NCBI GenBank assembly: GCA_937900125.1 | Contig: CALCEK010000017.1 | Span: 1-12,163, forward strand | Length of the DNA stretch: 12,163 nucleotides | Direction: 5' to 3' | From: an uncultured Treponema sp. | Lineage (GTDB): Bacteria; Spirochaetota; Spirochaetia; Treponematales; Treponemataceae | In this document: positions 6,844-12,163 of the stretch, one piece after another | Layout: each line of letters opens with the position of its first letter | How positions within the stretch are numbered: the first letter of the stretch is position 1 | The notes under the pieces: model-generated | Seen by the model: the letters and a program-made list of their open reading frames with translations, nothing else | Databases searched by the model: none | What the model was told of the DNA's origin: nothing | Translations under genes and position numbers: made by a program

Positions 6844-8649
6844 ATGACTGAATTAAAATATAAACGCAATTTTTGTATAACAGCGCATATTGACCACGGA
6901 AAATCAACTTTAGCTGACCGGCTTATTCAGCGGGCAAAAATTATTGAAGACAGACAAATGCGAAGTCAGATTTTAGACAATATGGATATTGAGCGCGAAA
7001 GAGGAATCACAATAAAAAGTCAAGCGGTAACAATTCCATATCACGCAAAAGATGGTCATGATTACGAGTTGAATTTTGTTGATACGCCAGGTCATGTAGA
7101 TTTTAGTTACGAAGTTAGCCGCGCAATTGCTTCTTGCGAGGGAGCATTGTTGTTAATTGATGCGACCCAAGGGGTAGAAAGCCAAACTGTTAGCAATATG
7201 TACCTTGCGCTTGAGCAAGATTTAACGATTGTTCCCGTGATAAATAAAATCGACCTTGCAAGTGCAGACATTCCCAATGTAAAAAAGCAAATTGACCGCG
7301 ATTTAGGGCTAGATAGCTCTGATGCGTGCCTTGTGAGTGCAAAAACGGGTGAGGGGATTGACGATTTAATGGAAGCAATCGTAACAAAATTTCCCGCTCC
7401 AACAGGCGATGTTTCCGCCCCGCTAACAGCTTTGATTTTTGATTGCCATTATGACGAATATCGTGGAGTTGTTGTTCATATCCGAGTGAAAAATGGGCGC
7501 ATAAAAGTAGGGGATACTATTCGTTTGATGAGTTCTAAAACCGAATACAAGGTCGAGCAAGTTGGGATTTTTAAAATTCGGTACGAAGAATGTTCTTATC
7601 TTGAGGCTGGCGATGTTGGCTATGTTATAGCGGGAATCAAAGCTGTTCAAGATGTGAGTGTTGGAGATACAATCACGTTATCTTCAAATCCTGCTTCAGA
7701 ACCGCTTCCTGGGTTTAAAGAAGTAAAACCCGTTGTTTTTTCATCAATTTATCCCCTTGATTCAAATGATTATGAAGAGTTAAAAGAGGCGATGGAAAAA
7801 CTCAAACTAAATGACGCTTCTTTAGTGTACGAAAAAGACAATTCCCTTGCGCTTGGAAATGGTTTTCGTTGCGGTTTTTTGGGATTGCTCCATTTGGAAA
7901 TTGTACAAGAGCGACTTGAGCGCGATTTTGACCAAATTGTCATTTTTACCGCTCCAAGCGTAAAATATAAGGTAAAACCCGCTGGGCATGATGAAATTTT
8001 TGTAGACAACCCTGCTGATTATCCAGTCGGAAAAATCGAATCAAGCCAAGAACCATATATAAATGCAACAATAATTACCCCATCGGAGTATTTAGGGGCG
8101 ATTATGGAGCTTTGCCGCTTAAAGCGCGGTTCTCAAAAAAATATGCAATATCTTGACGAAAAGCGTGTTGAGTTGATTTACGAAATGCCACTTTCCGAAG
8201 TTCTTTTTGATTTTTACGACAAATTGAAAAGTTATAGTCGCGGTTATGCAAGTTTTGATTACGAAGTTACGGATTATAGGCCAACAGACCTTGTCAAAAT
8301 TGACATTCTAATCAATTCCAAACCCGTTGACGCGCTTTCGCAACTTTGTTACAGACCAAATGCGGCGGAACACGCAAAAATTGTTTGTGAACGCTTAAAA
8401 GGCGAAATCGCTCGTCAGCAATTTAAAATTGCAATTCAAGGGGCAATCGGAAGCCAAATTATTGCCCGCGAAACTGTTAATCCCGTTAGAAAAGATGTTT
8501 TGGCAAAATGCTATGGTGGCGATGTTACGCGAAAGAGAAAATTGCTAGAAAAACAAAAGGCAGGAAAAAAGCGTATGTTTATGGCAGGCGAAGTGGAATT
8601 ACCGCAAAGTGCATTTTTAGCCGTTTTAAAAGAAAAAGAAAACGATTAA
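6844..8649 (+). CDS. lepA: Elongation factor 4 (LepA), translational GTPase
   Basis: LepA binds the ribosome and uses GTP. It has been linked to back-translocation and to 30S subunit assembly. The 601-residue length is normal for the family. All GTPase motifs are present: G1 AHIDHGKST (14-22), the G2 region RERGITIKS (51-59), G3 DTPGH (80-84), G4 NKID (134-137) and G5 SAK near residue 164. Domain II, the EF-G-like domains and the LepA-specific C-terminal domain follow, the last recognisable from PVDALSQLCYR, IAIQGAIGSQIIARETV and RKDVLAKCYGGDVTRKRKLLEKQK. The protein lacks EF-G domain IV, as expected. The ribosome binding site GAGGG at 6835-6839 is five bases upstream of the ATG. It is the last gene of the rightward block and faces the leftward DUF115 gene. 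No terminator with a T-tract is visible for it on the plus strand. Confidence 0.98.
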   Translation: MTELKYKRNFCITAHIDHGKSTLADRLIQRAKIIEDRQMRSQILDNMDIERERGITIKSQAVTIPYHAKDGHDYELNFVDTPGHVDFSYEVSRAIASCEGALLLIDATQGVESQTVSNMYLALEQDLTIVPVINKIDLASADIPNVKKQIDRDLGLDSSDACLVSAKTGEGIDDLMEAIVTKFPAPTGDVSAPLTALIFDCHYDEYRGVVVHIRVKNGRIKVGDTIRLMSSKTEYKVEQVGIFKIRYEECSYLEAGDVGYVIAGIKAVQDVSVGDTITLSSNPASEPLPGFKEVKPVVFSSIYPLDSNDYEELKEAMEKLKLNDASLVYEKDNSLALGNGFRCGFLGLLHLEIVQERLERDFDQIVIFTAPSVKYKVKPAGHDEIFVDNPADYPVGKIESSQEPYINATIITPSEYLGAIMELCRLKRGSQKNMQYLDEKRVELIYEMPLSEVLFDFYDKLKSYSRGYASFDYEVTDYRPTDLVKIDILINSKPVDALSQLCYRPNAAEHAKIVCERLKGEIARQQFKIAIQGAIGSQIIARETVNPVRKDVLAKCYGGDVTRKRKLLEKQKAGKKRMFMAGEVELPQSAFLAVLKEKEND

Positions 8650-8673
8650 AAATTTGCGCGTCATTCGGTGCAA
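8648..8673 (-). terminator. Possible weak intrinsic terminator for the leftward pair
   Basis: Read on the minus strand, TTGCAC (8673-8668) can pair with GCGCAA (8659-8654), including one G-T pair, around an eight-base loop. It is followed by A and then five T residues (8652-8648). It lies about 40 bases after the stop of the DUF115 gene and touches the lepA stop codon. The stem is short, so this is only a candidate. Confidence 0.35.
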
Positions 8674-8674
8674 T

Positions 8675-8694
8675 AGGCTTTGCCAGGCTTTGCC
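8675..8694. repeat. Two tandem copies of a 10-bp GC-rich unit
   Basis: AGGCTTTGCC occurs twice back to back (8675-8684 and 8685-8694) in the 65-base gap between convergent lepA and the DUF115 gene. Each copy can form a 3-bp GGC/GCC mini-hairpin. The stretch 8656-8700 is visibly richer in G and C than the neighbouring genes. It could be a fragment of a dispersed intergenic repeat; that needs a genome-wide comparison and is not shown here. Confidence 0.6.
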
Positions 8695-8714
8695 GAGCGT
8701 TACTAGACAGGCTC

Positions 8715-10355
8715 TTAGGGAAGGTATTTTAAAAATGAATCGAGTTCAACGCGAATTCTTTTTAGAAAATTTGGCTCTAAAGAAAGTGCATATCCATCAG
8801 GAAAATGGGCATACAAATATTCTCTGCAATTTAAGATTTCTTTAAGCTGCTCCGAAAGAGATTGATTTTCATTTCTAAAAACAGATTTTTCGCCATTTGA
8901 CAAAAGATCTTTTAGGGCAAAAAGTGCTGTTTTTTCGTTTTCAATGAATTGTCGTTTTTGACCTTTATTCTTTAATTCTTGATTTAATCTTAAAATGTAG
9001 GATTCGAAATCACATTCGCCTGAAAAATTTAAAATCGACCGTTCAAGAATTGAAAAATCTCCGCTTTGGATTTTTAGAGGAATCCCATCATACCCAATAT
9101 CAAACAAATTTTTCTCTGATTCAAAGATTGCAGAAAATTGTTCAGCGTAAGATTTTAAATTGGTTAAAGTTGCAATCGATTTTCCTCTTTTTGACACAGT
9201 TGGCATAGCAGCTTGAACAAATGCCGCTTGGCTATTGTCAGTAGAAAAAAATCTGTTTGTTTTTAAAAGAATATTCTCTTGTGCAGGAGTTCCTTTTGCA
9301 TGAGTCCTACCGATTGAGTAAGAAAAATCTAAACCCGTTACAAAAACTGGAATATCGTCATTTTTTCGGAGCAAAAGGGCAATTTTTACCGCAACAAGTC
9401 CCACGGAACCAAGGGGGGCAAAAAGTTCACGGATAATTTCAGCTTTTTTTAAGCTATCCCAAAATTTCATCGGAGCGTATTCTGTTGCAAACCAAATGAC
9501 ATTTCCGCCTAAAACACGCGGAATATTTGTACGCGAGCTAATATCGGCAAATAAGGTTGTGCCTTTTTTTACTCCAATATACGCATTTTGTATAGCCATT
9601 TGACTTTCTAGCGAAACTACCCCGTTAACATTTATTGAAGCCTTTGTAAAAGAAGGGAGAGCTGCGTCTACTGTTAAAATAAAAAGCTTGTCTTTATCAA
9701 TTTTTTTTAGATTTTTTAAGGTAAAATCAAGACTTTCGCCTGCACCACAAACTAAAATGGGACAATTTACTGTTTTTTTTACATCCGAAAGTAAAATTCC
9801 ATTTTCTACGCTTGGCAAATTTTTTATTAAATTCTTTGAATACAAAGCCCCAAGTTTTACAAGTGTAATTCGGTTTTTCCAAAACGAAGCAACAATATCT
9901 CTAAGTCCGCTTTCAATTGCGTTGTACAGCTCAGAATTAAATTGTGTTCCTCCAGAAAAATCAATTCTTAAAATTCTTTTAAATAAACCTGAGTTGACCA
10001 AATTTCTTGTATCTGAATCAAGTTTTTTAAGATTATTTACATAATAAAAAGGAATATCGTTTTCTTTTACAGAAAGGGCAAGCGTAAAAAGTTCCCTGTC
10101 GGCTTCTACGGCAATGATTGTGCAATTAGGTTTTAGTTTTTCTTTAAGTTGTCTTAAACCGTACCACAAACACGGGGAAAAAATTAAAATGATTGTTCCT
10201 TGTGCAATTTCAGTTTTTTCAATTAAACTGCAAATTGATTTTTCTGGATTATATTTTGAGTAAAGGAATCGATTTTTGTATTTTACTGTATTTAAAATAG
10301 GAAAGCCCGTTCCGCATTCAAACAGAGCGGGCTTTTCTGAAAATTGATTGTCCAA
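8715..10355 (-). CDS. DUF115/Maf-like protein (MptE-like fold), candidate flagellin or surface glycosyltransferase
   Basis: A 546-residue protein with the DUF115 (motility accessory factor/MptE-like) signature. CGAGESLDFTLKNLKK (about 203-218) is the glycine-rich nucleotide-sugar-type loop. GSVGLVAVKIALLL (316-329) and FVTGLDFSYSIGRTHAKGT (338-356) match the conserved C-terminal half of the domain. An N-terminal Rossmann-like region (about 50-135, ILIFSPCLWYGL and IIAVEADRELF) and a helical C-terminus flank it. Relatives include Maf proteins that transfer nonulosonic acids onto flagellin and archaeal hydroxymethylpterin pyrophosphokinases; the substrate cannot be told here. No signal peptide is seen, so it is probably cytoplasmic. 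The start must be TTG at 10355: an in-frame TAA lies at 10373-10371 with no ATG or GTG between, and AGG (10364-10362) gives a weak ribosome site. It begins 7 bases after the foldase gene stops, so the two are likely co-transcribed. Confidence 0.85.
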   Translation of the reverse strand: MDNQFSEKPALFECGTGFPILNTVKYKNRFLYSKYNPEKSICSLIEKTEIAQGTIILIFSPCLWYGLRQLKEKLKPNCTIIAVEADRELFTLALSVKENDIPFYYVNNLKKLDSDTRNLVNSGLFKRILRIDFSGGTQFNSELYNAIESGLRDIVASFWKNRITLVKLGALYSKNLIKNLPSVENGILLSDVKKTVNCPILVCGAGESLDFTLKNLKKIDKDKLFILTVDAALPSFTKASINVNGVVSLESQMAIQNAYIGVKKGTTLFADISSRTNIPRVLGGNVIWFATEYAPMKFWDSLKKAEIIRELFAPLGSVGLVAVKIALLLRKNDDIPVFVTGLDFSYSIGRTHAKGTPAQENILLKTNRFFSTDNSQAAFVQAAMPTVSKRGKSIATLTNLKSYAEQFSAIFESEKNLFDIGYDGIPLKIQSGDFSILERSILNFSGECDFESYILRLNQELKNKGQKRQFIENEKTALFALKDLLSNGEKSVFRNENQSLSEQLKEILNCREYLYAHFPDGYALSLEPNFLKRIRVELDSFLKYLP

Positions 10356-10362
10356 AATAAAC

Positions 10363-11865
10363 CTAATTTTTTAAAAAATATTGCATATATGTGGACAAGA
10401 AATTATCCGTAAAGTTTTCAGAGGAAAGAATCCCATTTGAAGCACTAGAGCGGTCGTAACCTAACGCAGTAGAGGCATAATTATCATTTTCACCCACATT
10501 GTCCTTTTGAATACCCGAGCAAGTTGCAACAATAATATTGTTTCCTAAAACAAAAGGTTTACTCAATTCGCCTAATTTTAAAGAAAAGAGTGTTTGCATT
10601 GCATTTACATTTGAAGAAAGCCCTTCTAATTCAGGAATGTCCGAAGGAATCCCCGTTAACAAAGTGGACGCACCATAATTTACAGGAAATGCGGTTGTAG
10701 AAACTTCTGTAATACCTTCTTTTTCGCAAGCTTCGGCAAATGAGCTAGATGCGGCAGAGAGTGCAAAAGCTCCCGCAATATCATCCATATAGTAGTTTTC
10801 AACGTAGCCACGCTCATTTGTTTTAACATAGGAATGAATTACATTGACAGTGTCTTCATCATCAAGATTTGCGTCTTTTGCAGAAGCGTCCGCTCTAAAA
10901 ATACTATAGCCAACTTTTGTTTTAATTACGCTAGAAATTTGACCTACAGAAAGAGAAGTAATTTGTTCGACTAAATCGCCAGAATCAACTGTATTTAAAA
11001 GCTGGTAATAATATGAACTTAGCACTTTTCCATCGGAATCGGCATAATTCCCTTGAGATTTTTCAGAAACGGCATCCTCAAATGTCAATTCATTATTGTT
11101 GATTTGCTTTAAGACTTCTTCAGCTTCCTCTTGAGTTGAAAGCGTAATGGCAGAAAGGTCATATTTTACAAAAAGATTTTTGTTTGACTCGGCAAATTTA
11201 ACAGCTTCGCTTTTTGGAAAATCATTTGTGTTAAACGCAACAAGGTCAAATGAATGTTTTTCTGTGTCCATGCCAAGAATGAATTGTTTTTCGGCATTAG
11301 ACGCTTTAATTCCGTATAGTGTTTTTCCATTTATGGTGACACTTGAGCCAAAAACGTCATCCGTATAGCGTTGATGAATTAAGCTTCGTTCAATGTTTTC
11401 TTTAAGTTCTTGTTTTTCGGAAGAAGTTGCTTGATTATAAAGCCGCATAGAAAATTTGCCGTTTTCCTGAAACTGTTCGCTAGAAACAAGTTCGCGATTT
11501 ATGGCGGATTCTGGAACAGAGTAGCCGCTTTCTTTTATGGCATTTTCGTAGTGCATATACAAAACAGTCTGCCTAAAAGCTTCTTGTAATACATAATAAT
11601 AGGAACTTTGGTCAACATTGTAACCGAGTCGGGTATAAAAATTCACCAACTGAGAAACTGTGTTTGAAAACAAGGAACCAGGTTTGTATTCGATTTTTTC
11701 TCCATTATAAACGCCAAAAACAGGAACGTCCTGCTTGTTTGCCAAGGAGCTAAAAATCAATCCGCCCCCCGCAGGAATAAATACGAGCGCGGAAATTATA
11801 AGAACGATAACCGCTCCAATTTTTGTCTTATCTTTTTTTTCTGATTTGTTACTTTCTTGATTCAT
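10363..11865 (-). CDS. Membrane-anchored PpiD/SurA-type peptidyl-prolyl isomerase-like foldase
   Basis: A 500-residue protein with a Lys-rich cytoplasmic N-terminus, one transmembrane helix (about 16-40) and a long periplasmic part, the topology of PpiD. Residues about 50-180 resemble the SurA/PpiD N-terminal chaperone region, with helical segments such as YYYVLQEAFRQTVLYMHYENA and an ELVSSEQFQENGKFS stretch like those in that domain. A parvulin-like domain follows (about 235-327), recognised by FEDAVSEKSQGNYADSDG and LSVGQISSVIKTKVGYSIFRA. It seems degenerate: the usual histidines in the ARHIL-type and GYHI-type segments are replaced (LSAITL; GYSIF). A further helical region closes the protein. 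It probably assists folding of exported proteins, perhaps as a chaperone without isomerase activity. The start is supported by AAAGGA at 11880-11875, nine bases upstream, and a good promoter precedes it. Confidence 0.85.
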   Translation of the reverse strand: MNQESNKSEKKDKTKIGAVIVLIISALVFIPAGGGLIFSSLANKQDVPVFGVYNGEKIEYKPGSLFSNTVSQLVNFYTRLGYNVDQSSYYYVLQEAFRQTVLYMHYENAIKESGYSVPESAINRELVSSEQFQENGKFSMRLYNQATSSEKQELKENIERSLIHQRYTDDVFGSSVTINGKTLYGIKASNAEKQFILGMDTEKHSFDLVAFNTNDFPKSEAVKFAESNKNLFVKYDLSAITLSTQEEAEEVLKQINNNELTFEDAVSEKSQGNYADSDGKVLSSYYYQLLNTVDSGDLVEQITSLSVGQISSVIKTKVGYSIFRADASAKDANLDDEDTVNVIHSYVKTNERGYVENYYMDDIAGAFALSAASSSFAEACEKEGITEVSTTAFPVNYGASTLLTGIPSDIPELEGLSSNVNAMQTLFSLKLGELSKPFVLGNNIIVATCSGIQKDNVGENDNYASTALGYDRSSASNGILSSENFTDNFLSTYMQYFLKN

Positions 11866-11944
11866 AAAAAGACATCCTTTTGCTGAAAATAGAATCGCCT
11901 AAAACTAAAAAAGTTCCAAACAAATTCTAGTAAATGTGAAATTG

Positions 11945-11973
11945 ATTTTATCATTGTATAAAAACGCTGTCAA
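11945..11973 (-). promoter_or_regulatory. Sigma-70-type promoter with extended -10 for the foldase/DUF115 pair
   Basis: On the minus strand a perfect -35 box TTGACA (11973-11968) is followed after a 17-base spacer by the -10 box TAAAAT (11950-11945). The bases just before it read TGA, giving an extended -10 (TGn). Transcription should start near 11938, leaving an AT-rich leader of about 70 bases before the ATG at 11865. It is the best promoter match I found in the window. Confidence 0.8.
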
Positions 11974-12163
11974 CGGCACAAAAAGCTTTTGTAAAAGTAG
12001 AAAAAGTTCTCTTTTTTCTTTTTTAGGTGAGGGTAGGGCGGTGGGCAACTTTGTTAAACACCGTGTTTTATAGTTTTTAGCATCAAAAAAAATGTAAAAC
12101 ATTTTGCCCATTTTCACGCCCCCCGCCCAGACTGTCTAAAAACTACATTTTGAGATAATTTTT
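11974..12163. other. Intergenic region with GC-rich broken palindrome; no gene seen
   Basis: No credible reading frame is present; a minus-strand frame over 12117-11905 runs through the promoter and low-complexity sequence. The stretch contains G-rich sequence at 12026-12045 and C-rich sequence at 12107-12128. GGGCGG (12036-12041) plus TGGGCAA (12042-12048) can pair with CCGCCC (12123-12128) plus TTGCCCA (12104-12110), leaving a 12-base bulge. TAGTTTTTAG (12071-12080) is the exact reverse complement of CTAAAAACTA (12136-12145). AAAATGT (12089-12095) pairs with ACATTTT (12099-12105). The gene to the right lies outside the window, so the role (leader, terminator, dispersed repeat) is open. Confidence 0.6.

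Noticed and set aside
8508..8845. Two overlapping plus-strand reading frames running from the end of lepA into the DUF115 gene
   Set aside because: They overlap the conserved ends of two real genes in other frames, cross the tandem repeat and resemble no known protein.
9688..10044. Plus-strand open frame of 118 codons opposite the DUF115 gene
   Set aside because: It is antisense to the conserved DUF115 region, rich in Phe and Ser as expected from complementary AT-rich code, and has no ribosome binding site.
12083..12105. AT-only hairpin with a T-run on the minus strand, resembling a terminator for a gene to the right
   Set aside because: The stem is seven pairs with a single G-C pair per arm. 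It is too weak to call, and no upstream gene is visible in the window.
11905..12117. Minus-strand open frame of 70 codons upstream of the foldase gene
   Set aside because: It spans the strong promoter and the inverted repeats, has low-complexity composition and no family resemblance.

Overview
The window is an AT-rich bacterial chromosome segment that looks like a spirochaete, most likely a Treponema. That assignment is an inference from three things: the gene set (IspE, SpoVG, L25/Ctc, LepA, an HtrA-like lipoprotein, a DUF115/Maf-like protein), the loose spirochaete-style lipobox and the base composition. It was not checked against a database. I see no phage, insertion sequence, CRISPR array or origin. 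Ten genes are visible (nine proteins and one tRNA). The first is cut by the left edge.

Left block, rightward (1-1533): the end of ispE (isoprenoid precursor synthesis), spoVG with a near-perfect ribosome binding site, a tRNA-Gln(UUG), and rplY/ctc (ribosomal protein L25), closed by a clear intrinsic terminator. The order ispE-spoVG-ctc-tilS recalls the Bacillus subtilis region around spoVG, with several genes missing and a tRNA in between.

Middle block, rightward (1589-8649): tilS (lysidine synthase), a 702-residue exported protein with helical repeats and four EF-hand-like Asp/Asn loops, an HtrA/Deg-family serine protease lipoprotein whose start overlaps the previous gene by 11 bases, and lepA (elongation factor 4). 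All four lie on one strand with short gaps and no visible terminator between them, so they may be one transcript. The exported repeat protein and the protease look like a coupled envelope module. They are the least ordinary part of the window.

Right block, leftward (8715-11865, promoter at 11945-11973): a membrane-anchored PpiD/SurA-type foldase whose parvulin domain seems to have lost its usual histidines, followed 7 bases later by a DUF115/Maf-like protein that can only start at TTG (or a rarer codon). This pair converges on lepA. A short gap with a GC-rich tandem repeat separates them. The last 190 bases upstream of the promoter hold no gene. They contain a GC-rich broken palindrome and other inverted repeats of unknown purpose.

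Functionally, the left and middle blocks are mostly housekeeping: isoprenoids, ribosome and tRNA maturation, and translation fidelity. The TPR-like protein, HtrA lipoprotein, PpiD-like foldase and Maf-like protein point to protein quality control and surface or flagellin modification in the envelope.
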